A stretch of 64,000 nucleotides of DNA from SIRX01 sp965213905. Lineage in GTDB: Bacteria; Actinomycetota; Rubrobacteria; Rubrobacterales; Rubrobacteraceae. Position 1 is the stretch's first letter. Each line of letters opens with the position of its first letter. Location: assembly GCA_965213905.1 (NCBI GenBank), contig OZ243922.1:2418001-2482000 (forward strand). The letters run 5' to 3'. The notes under the pieces are model-generated. The model did not search any database and was not told the DNA's origin. It saw only the letters and a program-made list of their open reading frames with translations. Below are positions 52,628 through 61,281 of the stretch, piece after piece. Made by a program: the position numbers and the translations under genes.

Positions 52628-53716
52628 GTGAGGATTCCGTTCGTTTTGAGTAAGTCTTTTCCCGTCAGAGTATGGGTAGTCGTCGTGGTTGTTGCCTCTT
52701 TGGCCTTTGCGGGTTGTTCGCCGGCGGAGCCGGCCCAAGACGTGGAGTCCGGGGCGCAGAAAGTCGTGACCTTCGATGGCGGTGAAGTTACCAAAGGCGA
52801 GGTAGACGAGGCGTTAATGCAGTTCGCCCAGCAGAGTGGCGCCGGTGAGATCCCACCGGACTCTCCGCAGTACGAGGCGGCGTTGCAGCAGGTAATGCCG
52901 CAGCTCGTAGGGCTGGAGGTAGCCCAAGCCTACGCCCAGGAGAACGATATCGACGTCTCCCAAGAAGATGTGGACGAAGAAATCGAGACGATAAAGGACC
53001 AGATCACGGAGCAGGCCAGGGCGCAGAACCCGGACATCGGCCGCGAGGAGGCTTTCGGTGAGGCCCTAGAACAAGCCAACTTCACCGAAGAGCAGTTGCG
53101 CCAGGATATTCGAGATCAGTTACCCGTACAGAAAGTCCAGGAGGAAGTCGCCGGCGACACCGAGCCTTCGGAAGATGAGATCCAGGCTTTCTACGACGAG
53201 AACAAAGACCTTCAGTTCGCAACCCCCGAGCAGCGCTGCATAAGCCACATCCTGTTCAACAAAGACCAAGAGCAGAAGGCCGAAGAGGTGAAGCAGCAGA
53301 TCCAGGACGGCGGGAACTTCGCCGAACTCGCCCGGGAGTTTTCACAGGACCCCGGCAGCAAAGAAGAGGGTGGAGACCTCGGTTGCCAGGGTAAAGGCTC
53401 TTTCGTGCCGGAGTTCGAGGATGCCGCTTTTGGCGCGGACGAGGGTGAGGTCGTCGGCCCGGTCGAGACCGAGTTCGGGTACCACGTCATAAAGGTGACG
53501 GAGACCCGGCCGGCGGAGACCGCCCCGCTGGAAGAGGTCAAGCCTCAGATAAGAGACCAACTCGCCCAGCAGCAGCAGGCCACGGAGTTCGAGGAGTGGC
53601 TAGCGAAAGAGGAAAAAGACCGCAACGTCGAGTACCTGGAAGGATACAAACCCGAGCAGCCGGCCCCGGATGGGGCGACCGGGGGAGAGCCGACGGCGGT
53701 ACCCGAAGGAAATTAG
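52628..53716 (+). CDS. lipoprotein peptidyl-prolyl isomerase (PrsA/SurA type)
   Basis: About 362 residues from GTG 52628 (or TTG 52646). The signal sequence ends in lipobox SLAFAGC, so the protein is lipid-anchored outside the membrane. A SurA_N-like helical chaperone part (about 35–185) precedes one parvulin domain: CISHILFNKDQEQKAEEVK, FAELAREFSQDPGSKEEGGDLG, FVPEFEDAAFG, VETEFGYHVIKV. The C-terminus is a Gln/Glu-rich helix and a Pro/Gly tail. Its role is folding of secreted proteins. It lies between mfd and eno, where actinobacteria often have such a gene. Confidence 0.9.
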   Translation: MRIPFVLSKSFPVRVWVVVVVVASLAFAGCSPAEPAQDVESGAQKVVTFDGGEVTKGEVDEALMQFAQQSGAGEIPPDSPQYEAALQQVMPQLVGLEVAQAYAQENDIDVSQEDVDEEIETIKDQITEQARAQNPDIGREEAFGEALEQANFTEEQLRQDIRDQLPVQKVQEEVAGDTEPSEDEIQAFYDENKDLQFATPEQRCISHILFNKDQEQKAEEVKQQIQDGGNFAELAREFSQDPGSKEEGGDLGCQGKGSFVPEFEDAAFGADEGEVVGPVETEFGYHVIKVTETRPAETAPLEEVKPQIRDQLAQQQQATEFEEWLAKEEKDRNVEYLEGYKPEQPAPDGATGGEPTAVPEGN

Positions 53717-53816
53717 GCAGGAACCGCAACGACCTCCGGCGGTAGCGGGAAAGCGTTCAAGCGCGTAGAGTTACGGGTATACCAGAATTGAACGACAACA
53801 GGGAGGATGGCTGCCT

Positions 53817-55106
53817 ATGACCGAGATCGTGGCGTTGCACGGACGTGAGATCCTGGATTCCAGGGGAAACCCGACCGTCGAGGTGGAACTTGCCACCCGG
53901 AGCGGCTTTATAGGCCGGGCTTCGGTGCCGTCCGGGGCTTCTACGGGCCAGAACGAGGCCGTAGAGCTTCGCGACGGGGAAGACCAACGTTACGGCGGCA
54001 AGGGTACTAGCGAGGCCGCGAACAACGTGGACACCGAGCTTGCGGAGGTCGTCGTGGGCATGGACGCCACCGACCAGCGGGCGTTGGACCTCGCCATGAT
54101 CGAGGCCGACGGCACGGACAACAAAGGCCGGCTCGGGGCGAACGCCATGTTGGGCGTCTCGCTGGCCGCCGCAAAAGCCGCCGCTGAATCCGCCGCGCTG
54201 CCGCTCTATCGCTACCTGGGCGGGACCGGGTCCTATACCTTGCCGGTTCCCTGTTGCAACATCATGAACGGCGGGGAGCACGCCTCGAACAACGTAGACT
54301 TCCAGGAGTTCATGGTCGTTCCCGTCGGCTTCGATACTTACGCCGAGGCGCTGCGCTCCATAGCAGAGGTTTATCAGGGCTTGAAGAAACTGCTCGGAGA
54401 GAAAGGCCTTTCCAGCGGCATCGGGGACGAGGGGGGCTTCGCGCCCGACCTGGATAGCAACGGAGAGGCGCTAAACCTCATGTCCGAGGCGGTCGAGCGG
54501 AGCGGATACTCTCTTGGAGATCAGATCTGCTTCGCCCTCGACCCCGCCGCGTCCGAGTTTTACGAGGACGGTACTTACAATTTATCCGGCGAAGACAAAA
54601 AGATGAGTGCCGACGAGATGGTCGAATACTACGTGCAGCTCTCGGACCAGCACCCGATCATCTCCATAGAAGACGGCCTGGATGAGGACGACTGGGACGG
54701 CTGGGCAACGCTCACCAGTCAGCTCGGGAGGAAGATTCAGCTAGTCGGGGACGACCTGTTCGTGACCAACCCCAAGATACTTGCCCGTGGTATAGATGAA
54801 GGCGTCGGCAACTCCATCCTGGTAAAGGTCAACCAGATCGGCACGCTCACCGAGACCTTCGAGACGATGGAGATGGCCCACAAAGCGGGATATACCACGA
54901 TGGTCAGCCATCGCAGCGGCGAAACCGAGGACACGACCATCTCCGACCTCGCGGTCGCGGTGAACGCCGGCCAGATAAAGAGCGGCGCCCCGGCCCGCGG
55001 CGAACGGGTAGCCAAGTACAACCAGATCCTCCGCATAGAAGAGGCATTGGGCGACGCGGCCCACTACCCCGGGCGCTCGGCCTTCAACCCTCGTGAGGGG
55101 CGGTAA
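53817..55106 (+). CDS. eno: enolase
   Basis: 429 residues, converts 2-phosphoglycerate to phosphoenolpyruvate. HGREILDSRGNPTVEVE, SGASTGQNEA and the signature ILVKVNQIGTLTETFE are present. The metal-binding acids sit in ALDPAASEFYE, SIEDGLDEDDW and VGDDLFVTN. VSHRSGETEDT gives the C-terminal substrate residues. ATG 53817 follows AGGGAGG. Next gene pyk is five bases away, so two consecutive glycolytic steps are coupled. Confidence 0.97.
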   Translation: MTEIVALHGREILDSRGNPTVEVELATRSGFIGRASVPSGASTGQNEAVELRDGEDQRYGGKGTSEAANNVDTELAEVVVGMDATDQRALDLAMIEADGTDNKGRLGANAMLGVSLAAAKAAAESAALPLYRYLGGTGSYTLPVPCCNIMNGGEHASNNVDFQEFMVVPVGFDTYAEALRSIAEVYQGLKKLLGEKGLSSGIGDEGGFAPDLDSNGEALNLMSEAVERSGYSLGDQICFALDPAASEFYEDGTYNLSGEDKKMSADEMVEYYVQLSDQHPIISIEDGLDEDDWDGWATLTSQLGRKIQLVGDDLFVTNPKILARGIDEGVGNSILVKVNQIGTLTETFETMEMAHKAGYTTMVSHRSGETEDTTISDLAVAVNAGQIKSGAPARGERVAKYNQILRIEEALGDAAHYPGRSAFNPREGR

Positions 55107-55110
55107 AGGG

Positions 55111-56538
55111 GTGCGGCGAACCAAGATAGTCGCCACCCTCGGGCCCGCCACGTCGTCAGAAGAGATGATCGAAGAACTGGTCAAGTCCGGGGTCGACGTA
55201 ACCCGGCTCAACTTCAGCCACGGCGAACACGAAGTCCATATGAACAACGCAAAAACGGTTCGGGAGGCCGCGAAAAAACACGGCCGCAACGTGGCGGTCT
55301 TGCAGGATATTCAAGGACCCAAAATCCGAACCGGAAAAGTCGCCGAGGGCACGGAGTTGAAAGAAGGTGAGGAAGTAACCCTCGCCCCCGGAGACTTCGA
55401 GGGGGATGCCAAAAGGCTCGCGACATCCTACGACAAGCTCGCCCAGGACGCGGAAAAAGGCGACCGGCTGCTCATAGACGACGGCCTGCTCGGTTTAGAA
55501 GTAGAGCGGATCGAGGGCGACGAGGTGATCTGCAAGGTGATCGAAGGCGGCGAAGTCTCGTCGCACAAGGGGCTCAACTTCCCCGACACCGCGCTCTCCG
55601 TAAAAGGTTTAACCCCCAAAGACCTCGAAGACCTGGAGTTCGGGGTACGGGAGTTGAAGCCGGATTGGATCGCGGCTTCGTTCGTCCGCAGCGGGGATGA
55701 GGTCCGGGAGATCAAGGAGCGGATAAAAGAGTTCGGGGGGGACGACATTCCCCTGATCTCGAAGATAGAGAAGCACGAGGCCATCGAAGACATCGAGGAC
55801 ATAATGATAGCTTCGAACGGCATCATGGTGGCCCGGGGAGACCTGGCCGTCGAGCTCTCCAACGAGCGCGTCCCGATAGAGCAGAAGCGCATGATCGCTC
55901 GCTGCCGTCGCCTGGGCAAGCCGATCATCGTCGCCACCCAGATGCTCGACTCCATGATCCGAAACCCCCGCCCGACCCGCGCCGAGGTCTCGGACGTGGC
56001 GAACGCCATCTTCGACCGGACGGACGCCGTAATGCTCTCCGGAGAAACCGCGGTCGGCGGCTATCCCCTACAGAGCGTGCGGGAGATGGACCGTATTTGC
56101 CGGGCGGCGGAGGGCGCCATCAACTACGGCCGCGACATCAGCGCCTCCGCCTCCTGGGGCCGGGGTGACCGCTACAACGCCCTGACCCACGCCGCCTGTG
56201 AGCTTGCCGAAGTCCTCGAATCCCAGGCTATCCTTACCTCCACGCAGACCGGGCTCTCTTGCACACGCCTCTCGCGTTTCCGGCCGCCGAACAAGATCCT
56301 GGCCGTAAGCCCGGTGGAGGAGACCGTAAGCCGTCTCGCCCTTATATGGGGCGTCGTTTCTATACTCGGCGACCAGGCCGGAACCCTGGAGAGCCGCTTT
56401 GAGGCGGCGGTCGAGGCCGCCGAGGCCGCCGGGGAACTGGAGAAAGGGGACCAGGTAATAATGACCGGCGGGACCACCGGTTCAACGCCGGGCTCTACAA
56501 ACCTGCTACAGATTTATACGGTGGGCGAAGATCGTTGA
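55111..56538 (+). CDS. pyk: pyruvate kinase
   Basis: 475 residues from GTG 55111 (VRRTKIVATLGPATSS); an earlier GTG at 55093 lies inside eno. It converts PEP and ADP to pyruvate and ATP. LNFSHGEHEVH, ISKIEKHEAIEDI, VARGDLAVEL and ATQMLDSMIRNPRPTRAEV carry the active site. A full C-terminal allosteric domain is present. The stop overlaps the ftsB TTG (TTGA). Placement between eno and ftsB is less common than the plain eno–ftsB order. Confidence 0.97.
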   Translation: MRRTKIVATLGPATSSEEMIEELVKSGVDVTRLNFSHGEHEVHMNNAKTVREAAKKHGRNVAVLQDIQGPKIRTGKVAEGTELKEGEEVTLAPGDFEGDAKRLATSYDKLAQDAEKGDRLLIDDGLLGLEVERIEGDEVICKVIEGGEVSSHKGLNFPDTALSVKGLTPKDLEDLEFGVRELKPDWIAASFVRSGDEVREIKERIKEFGGDDIPLISKIEKHEAIEDIEDIMIASNGIMVARGDLAVELSNERVPIEQKRMIARCRRLGKPIIVATQMLDSMIRNPRPTRAEVSDVANAIFDRTDAVMLSGETAVGGYPLQSVREMDRICRAAEGAINYGRDISASASWGRGDRYNALTHAACELAEVLESQAILTSTQTGLSCTRLSRFRPPNKILAVSPVEETVSRLALIWGVVSILGDQAGTLESRFEAAVEAAEAAGELEKGDQVIMTGGTTGSTPGSTNLLQIYTVGEDR

Positions 56539-56810
56539 GGCTCTCCCGCACTCTGAAGGTCTCGCTCTACGCGGCGTTTGTCGGGATGCTGCTCGCATCC
56601 TACGTGGCGCCGACCCAGCAGATTTTGGAGTATCGGGCCGAAATTCCCGTTCTCGAAGAGGAGATCAGCGAAACGCGCGCGTACAACGCGGAGCAGCGCC
56701 GGCTCGTCGAAGACCTGAACACGCCGGAGGGCGTCGAGCGCGTCGCCCGCGAGCGATACGGCATGGTCCGGCCCGGAGAAAAGGTCTACATAATCACCGA
56801 AGATGAATGA
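56535..56810 (+). CDS. ftsB: septum formation initiator (FtsB/DivIC)
   Basis: 91 residues: one transmembrane helix (about 9–25), a coiled coil (residues about 30–60, LEEEISETRAYNAEQRRLVE) and the family end motif VARERYGMVRPGEKVY. A bitopic divisome protein that bridges FtsL and FtsQ. The start is TTG 56535 overlapping the pyk stop; its own stop overlaps the next gene. Confidence 0.93.
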   Translation: MRLSRTLKVSLYAAFVGMLLASYVAPTQQILEYRAEIPVLEEEISETRAYNAEQRRLVEDLNTPEGVERVARERYGMVRPGEKVYIITEDE

Positions 56811-57225
56811 CCGCGAAACCGTAACCCTACAACTAGGACGCGAACCAAAGCCTTTTTACGTGGCGTACCGGTGTCCTTTCGGCCGGCCGGCCGTTATCGA
56901 GAACGAGCTTTCGAGAAACATGCCGACCCGGTTCTGGGTAACCTGCCCACACCTGGACGCCGCCATCGCCCGCGTTGAGGCGGTCGGCGGCGTCCGCGTG
57001 GCCCAAGAGGACGTCGGGGAGGAAGCCGTGCAGCAGGTACACGAACAGCACCGGGAACGCTACGGCATCCGGGTAGCCGGAGTCCGCGAGGGCGGCCACG
57101 TTAAATGCCTCCACGCTTTCACCGCCCTGCACCTCTCCGGCGCCCTCCCAAACCCTGTGGCAGAGTGGACCTTGGACCGCCTCGAAGATCCTCCATACCC
57201 GCAGGACGCCTGCTGCACAACTTGA
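56803..57225 (+). CDS. DUF501 family protein
   Basis: 140 residues. The DUF501 pattern includes VAYRCPFGRPAVIENELSR, TRFWVTCPHLDAAIARVEA and HVKCLHAFTALHLSGALPNP. The conserved Cys and His residues suggest metal or redox chemistry, but the family has no established function. It follows ftsB in many actinobacteria. The start ATG 56803 overlaps the ftsB stop by eight bases. The C-terminus DACCTT has a Cys pair. Confidence 0.88.
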   Translation: MNDRETVTLQLGREPKPFYVAYRCPFGRPAVIENELSRNMPTRFWVTCPHLDAAIARVEAVGGVRVAQEDVGEEAVQQVHEQHRERYGIRVAGVREGGHVKCLHAFTALHLSGALPNPVAEWTLDRLEDPPYPQDACCTT

Positions 57226-57257
57226 TCCGGAGGCCGGCTGCTATACTCGTGCGCTGC

Positions 57258-57331
57258 GGGGGCGTAGCCCAATCGGCAGAGGCAGAGGACTTAAAATCCT
57301 TACAGTGTGGGTTCGAGTCCCACCGCCCCTA
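57258..57331 (+). tRNA. tRNA with Leu (UAA) anticodon, class I architecture
   Basis: 74 nt. The acceptor GGGGGCG pairs with CGCCCCT, with discriminator A and no encoded CCA. The D-stem GCC/GGC has three pairs. Anticodon stem GAGGA/TCCTT encloses CTTAAAA, so the anticodon is TAA (57292–57294). The T-arm is GTGGG-TTCGAGT-CCCAC. The variable region is only ACAGT (five bases), whereas bacterial leucine tRNAs are class II with a long variable arm. The cloverleaf is sound, so the gene is probably expressed; its amino-acid identity is open. Confidence 0.88.
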
Positions 57332-57409
57332 CTGAGAGTGACACCGTACCGTAAAGCACAATGTCAAGTTTTTCTCGAGTTTTCAATCGCCCGCAGTCTT
57401 GAGCAATGA

Positions 57410-57450
57410 CCGGACGAAAAATCTTAGTCTTCTTTTTGGGTTTCGTCCGG
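57410..57450. repeat. 10-bp inverted repeat downstream of the UAA tRNA
   Basis: CCGGACGAAA (57410–57419) and TTTCGTCCGG (57441–57450) around 21 bases. It is followed on the plus strand by a T-rich stretch and may serve as a terminator between the converging tRNA and the small membrane gene. Confidence 0.55.
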
Positions 57451-57477
57451 GCCAGCTTCTTTTTCGCCCTCTGGGGG

Positions 57478-57696
57478 TTAGTCGTTCTTCAAGTCCTGCC
57501 AGATGTTCTGTCCTATCTTAAAGAAGGTGTAGGCGACGATTGCCACCGCGAAGACCAAAAGTGCCACCCGGATCCCGGACGAAGGTGTCGAAGAAGAGAT
57601 ACCGAAGATCAGCAGGATCATACCCACGGCTATGAGGAGCGCGGATGCTATTGATGTTCCCAATCGCAGCACGAAGCCGCGGCATCCGGACCTCAT
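57478..57696 (-). CDS. small two-helix membrane protein (72 aa)
   Basis: 72 residues from ATG 57696, chosen because GAGAGGAG lies five bases upstream; the longer frame to 57990 is not protein-like. Two helices: SIASALLIAVGMILLIFGI and VALLVFAVAIVAYTFFKIG, ending IWQDLKND. No family recognised. It converges with the tRNA and has a plausible own promoter near 57810. Confidence 0.6.
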   Translation of the reverse strand: MRSGCRGFVLRLGTSIASALLIAVGMILLIFGISSSTPSSGIRVALLVFAVAIVAYTFFKIGQNIWQDLKND

Positions 57697-58015
57697 TGTT
57701 CTCCTCTCGTTCTCCGGGTTCTCTGCCGGAACGGCGGGGGCCGCATGACCCTGGAGGCGTCCAAAACCTACCGGCATCTTTGTACTACTGTTTTCTAGCC
57801 CACGAATTATAAAGCCCCGGTGTGTTGTGCAAGTTGCCGGAGGGGGACTCCAACGTAGCGTCCGGGGCCGTTTAATTATCGTCGAACTGGTGTGAAGGGT
57901 GTATATAGTTTTTGTAACGACGTTGTAAAGGTTTGAAAGAAAGGTTCGAAAGTCGTTTCTCGAAAACACCCCTGCGGGTAACCGGCGCACCCCGCCGTCC
58001 CCGCTAGGTTATTAT
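57697..58015. other. divergent intergenic region with promoter-like sequence
   Basis: 319 bp without a gene. On the minus strand TTGCAC (complement of 57827–57832) and TATAAT (complement of 57806–57811), 15 bp apart, could serve the small membrane gene. Toward the plus strand, an AT-rich patch (57900–57965) and TATTAT just before GTG 58016 are promoter-like. No RNA gene was recognised. Confidence 0.4.
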
Positions 58016-58447
58016 GTGCGCGTGATAGAGATCATCCTTGCAATCTTCGTCGGGGTCGTACTTTTGGTTTCGGTAGTTCTACTCGTGAGGAGTTACAGGA
58101 GCCGTGGGCACGAGCTTACCCGGCCGGAACTGCGGAACCGGGCCACGGGGTTGTCCGAACGGTTGGCGGGACTAGTCGGGGAACAGCAGGCCGCCCGCCC
58201 GCCGGACGACCCGGTGATAAAAGACAGCGAGCTCTCCCACCGGCACGTCACCTCCCAAGATGAGGAAATGCAGCGGGTCTACCGTAGGGATTACCTGCCG
58301 GAGGTCTCTGAACTGCGGGGACATTTCGCCGGACGCGGGATACGCAACGGCATGTTGAACGAACTCTATGAGTCCCCCGAAAACGAGGCGGATCTGCGAA
58401 CCATCTCGACCGCCCTCCAGGAGATGGCCGCGAGGCTAAAAACCTGA
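58016..58447 (+). CDS. membrane-anchored protein of unknown function
   Basis: 143 residues. One N-terminal helix (IEIILAIFVGVVLLVSVVLLV), then a charged, probably helical domain with LRNRATGLSERLAGLV and YLPEVSELRGHFAGRGIRN. This suggests a cytoplasmic helical domain tethered to the membrane. The start is GTG 58016, closely preceded by a TATTAT -10-like sequence, so the transcript may be leaderless. No family recognised. Confidence 0.6.
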   Translation: MRVIEIILAIFVGVVLLVSVVLLVRSYRSRGHELTRPELRNRATGLSERLAGLVGEQQAARPPDDPVIKDSELSHRHVTSQDEEMQRVYRRDYLPEVSELRGHFAGRGIRNGMLNELYESPENEADLRTISTALQEMAARLKT

Positions 58448-58480
58448 CGAATACGTGGAGAAGCCTCAAATAGCCTGTGC

Positions 58481-58486
58481 TAGACT
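58481..58486 (+). promoter_or_regulatory. -10 element TAGACT before the MetE-like gene
   Basis: TAGACT ends six bases before GTG 58493, the spacing expected for a leaderless transcript. The -35 region is unclear. Confidence 0.35.
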
Positions 58487-58492
58487 CGCCCG

Positions 58493-59611
58493 GTGAATCC
58501 ACCGCTTACAGCCCGGGCCGACGTAGCGGGCAGCCTGCTGAGGCCGGCGGAACTACTGGAAGCTGCCGAGAAAAGAGCGGCGGGTAAGATCTCCGCCGCA
58601 ACCTTCAAAAAGGTCGAGGACCGGGCGGTAGACCGGGCTTTGGAGTTACAGGAGCGTGCGGGGCTCGAAGTCGTGACCGACGGCGAGATGCGCCGCGAGT
58701 CGTTTCAAAGCCAGATGGTCGAATCCGTCGAGGGTTTCGGCGAGAGCACCATAGACGCCTACCTGTGGGGTGACTGGCACGGCGACGAGGCCGTGGGGGA
58801 CAAGGATTTGGAACGTCCGGCGACGCTCGGGGTTGTCGGCAAGCTGCGCCGGAGGCGGCACCTATCGGTAGAAGAGTTCGTCTACACCCGCGCCCGGACC
58901 GAGAAAACCGTGAAGGTTACGTTGCCTAGCCCGACGCTCTACGCAAACTTCTGGTCGCCGGAGCTTTCCAAAGAAGCGTACCCGACGATGGACGAGTTCG
59001 TGGAGGACGTGGCGGAGATATTGCGGGAAGAGGTCGAGGAGTTGGTGCGGCTCGGCGCGAGGTATATACAGCTAGACGCGCCGCATTATCCGTTGTTACT
59101 GGAAAAAGAAACGCGTGAGTTCTACGAGGCCCGGGGCTGGGACCTGGACAAGTGGCTCTCCCGGGGCGTCGAGTTGGACAACTACGTGATCGGGGGCCAC
59201 CCCGACGTTACTTTCGCCTTTCACCTGTGCCGGGGAAACCAGGGGAGCCGCTGGCTGGTCTCCGGGTCTTACGAGCCCCTGGCCCGCAGGATCTTCGGCG
59301 GAACAGCCGCCGACCGGCTTATGCTGGAATACGACGACGAGCGTTCGGGAGACTTCGAGCCGCTCGCCCACGTGCCGGACGACAAGGTCGCCGTGCTCGG
59401 GCTGGTCACGACCAAAACTTCCCGGCGCGAGACGGTGAGCGGCCTGGAGGCCCGCATAAAAGACGCCTCCCGGTACGTGCCCCTGGAACGGCTGGCGATC
59501 AGCCCCCAGTGCGGCTTTGCGACCTCCGTGATCGGGAACGCCGTAACCGTCGAGGATGAGGAGTACAAGCTGCAAACCATAGCCGAGACTGCGAGGCGAG
59601 TGTGGGGCTAG
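58493..59611 (+). CDS. cobalamin-independent methionine synthase-like, catalytic domain only
   Basis: 372 residues, half the length of MetE, corresponding to its C-terminal catalytic TIM barrel. RADVAGSLLRPAELLEA and TDGEMRRESFQ open the barrel. The zinc ligands are His and Cys of FHLCRGNQG and the Cys of ISPQCGFATS. YIQLDAPHY and RLMLEYDDERSGDFEPL are typical of the YxjG-like branch. Such stand-alone enzymes methylate homocysteine or a related thiol from a donor other than polyglutamyl-folate; the donor here is unknown. The start is GTG 58493. Confidence 0.85.
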   Translation: MNPPLTARADVAGSLLRPAELLEAAEKRAAGKISAATFKKVEDRAVDRALELQERAGLEVVTDGEMRRESFQSQMVESVEGFGESTIDAYLWGDWHGDEAVGDKDLERPATLGVVGKLRRRRHLSVEEFVYTRARTEKTVKVTLPSPTLYANFWSPELSKEAYPTMDEFVEDVAEILREEVEELVRLGARYIQLDAPHYPLLLEKETREFYEARGWDLDKWLSRGVELDNYVIGGHPDVTFAFHLCRGNQGSRWLVSGSYEPLARRIFGGTAADRLMLEYDDERSGDFEPLAHVPDDKVAVLGLVTTKTSRRETVSGLEARIKDASRYVPLERLAISPQCGFATSVIGNAVTVEDEEYKLQTIAETARRVWG

Positions 59612-59736
59612 ACAAAACTGAAATCTTCAGGGCGAAAGTCGGGCAAAATGAAGGTCTTTGGCGGCAAACCAGCCGTTGAAGATACAAAGCACTTTCGTGT
59701 AACGTCCGCCGTGGTCCTGACGGGGCCGGGGTTACG

Positions 59737-61281
59737 TTGTTCGCCTTCGTCTTGTATTTGGCGACGTTGGCCCCAACCGTTTTGTACTACGATCGGCCGC
59801 TTTTGCTAGATTCCGTCATGTTGCAGGTTCAGGCTACCACCCTCGGGATGACGGGGCCGACCGGGGAGCCGATCTGGGTAATGCTCACGCACCTGTTTAC
59901 CTACCTTCCCTTTGGAGACCCGGCTTACCGGACGAACCTGTCTTCGGCCGTCTACGCCGCCGGGGCGGTGCTCATGGTTTTTTTGGCCGGGCTTTTGTTG
60001 AGCCGGCGCTTTTTGGCCGCGGTGGCCGCCGCGCTGGCTTTCGGGTTGGGGAGCGTCTTCTGGAGCCAGGCGGTTATAACCGAAATCTACACGCTGAACG
60101 CGGCCCTGATCATGCTCCCTATCGTTGCCCTGCTAGTGTGGCGCGAGATCCGCAAGGACCGCTACCTGCTGCTGGCGGCTTTCTTCATGGGGTTCGCCCT
60201 CACAAACCACCTGACGAGCGGGCTGGTAATACCGGCGGGGTTCCTCTTTGTCGCTCTCACGGACTGGCGCAAGCTCACGGACTTACAACCGGCGCTCAAA
60301 GGGGCCGGGCTTTTTCTGCTGGGACTCACGCCTTATCTGTACCTGCCGATCCGCGCCTCGATGGACCCGCCGATGAACGAGGCGGACCCTTCAACGTGGT
60401 CCAATTTCTGGTACTTCGTTAGCGGCGGTGGACACCACAAGAACTCACTAGCCTTCGGGCCGTCGGAGATACCGGGACGCCTGGAGCTTTACTGGGTTTA
60501 CCTGTCGGGGGACTTCAACGGGGTGATCCTGGCGACGGCGGTTCTGGGGGCCGTGTGGCTGGCAATCAAAGACCGGGCCGCGGCCGCGATGATTCTGCCT
60601 GCCTACCTGATCTGGATGTTCCACGCTATAGAATACAAAATCTACGACGTAGAACTCTATTTTATCCCGAGCTTCCTTATGCTGTCCCTGGCCGCCGCCG
60701 GCTTCGGCGCCCTGCTGCGGGCGTCGGAGTATCTTTCGGGGCGCTTGCCGAACATCGGGCGCGGCGCGGTCCTCGCCGCAACGTCGGCCATCTTGTTGCT
60801 GCCGCTCTATGGGGTGTGGGACACTTACGAAAAGAACGACATGGGCGACGTTCACCGGGGCCGCGAGACCATCAACGCCGTCGCCGAGGGCGCGCTGCCG
60901 GACTCGACCGTTATACACCACCGGAGCTCCTTGTGGTACATGGTTCTGGTAGAAGAGCGGCGGCGGGACTTGACTCTCTTGGACCCGTGGCGGCCCGACT
61001 GGGACCGGCAGACCGACATCGTGTGGCCCGACGACCTGGACGCGGCCGCCACGGAACGCCGCTACGAGGTCAGCGACGACACCGGGGTCAGCGCCGCCCT
61101 GGCCGCCGCCGAAGACGGGGCCGTCTACATACTCGACCAGGAAGGCACCGGATTCCGCAACTTCTACGACGCCGGTTTCAGAACCCTGAAGGTGGATGGA
61201 CCCTTCTACCGGCTTCTGCCCCCGGGGGAGAGCGTCCCGGCGGGTAAGGCGGGATCGGTCGTCAACCTCGCGGAAGAGTGA
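59737..61281 (+). CDS. DUF2723 GT-C membrane protein
   Basis: 514 residues with about eleven helices. The N-terminal ATLAPTVLYYDRPLLLDSV and MLTHLFTYLPFGDPAYR correspond to the DUF2723 signature in which an Asp in the first loop takes the GT-C catalytic place. SQAVITEIYTLNAAL is another family segment. A C-terminal extracytoplasmic domain has VAEGALPDSTVIHHRSSLWYM. A glycosyltransferase using a lipid-linked sugar is likely, with unknown acceptor. The only start in frame is TTG 59737, which cuts the first helix short. It overlaps the converging oxidoreductase gene by 20 bp. Confidence 0.82.
   Translation: MFAFVLYLATLAPTVLYYDRPLLLDSVMLQVQATTLGMTGPTGEPIWVMLTHLFTYLPFGDPAYRTNLSSAVYAAGAVLMVFLAGLLLSRRFLAAVAAALAFGLGSVFWSQAVITEIYTLNAALIMLPIVALLVWREIRKDRYLLLAAFFMGFALTNHLTSGLVIPAGFLFVALTDWRKLTDLQPALKGAGLFLLGLTPYLYLPIRASMDPPMNEADPSTWSNFWYFVSGGGHHKNSLAFGPSEIPGRLELYWVYLSGDFNGVILATAVLGAVWLAIKDRAAAAMILPAYLIWMFHAIEYKIYDVELYFIPSFLMLSLAAAGFGALLRASEYLSGRLPNIGRGAVLAATSAILLLPLYGVWDTYEKNDMGDVHRGRETINAVAEGALPDSTVIHHRSSLWYMVLVEERRRDLTLLDPWRPDWDRQTDIVWPDDLDAAATERRYEVSDDTGVSAALAAAEDGAVYILDQEGTGFRNFYDAGFRTLKVDGPFYRLLPPGESVPAGKAGSVVNLAEE

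Noticed and set aside
57258..57331. tRNA as a selenocysteine or stop-suppressor tRNA
   Set aside because: The anticodon reads UAA in the tRNA (codon UUA); the molecule lacks the long acceptor/variable arms of tRNA-Sec.
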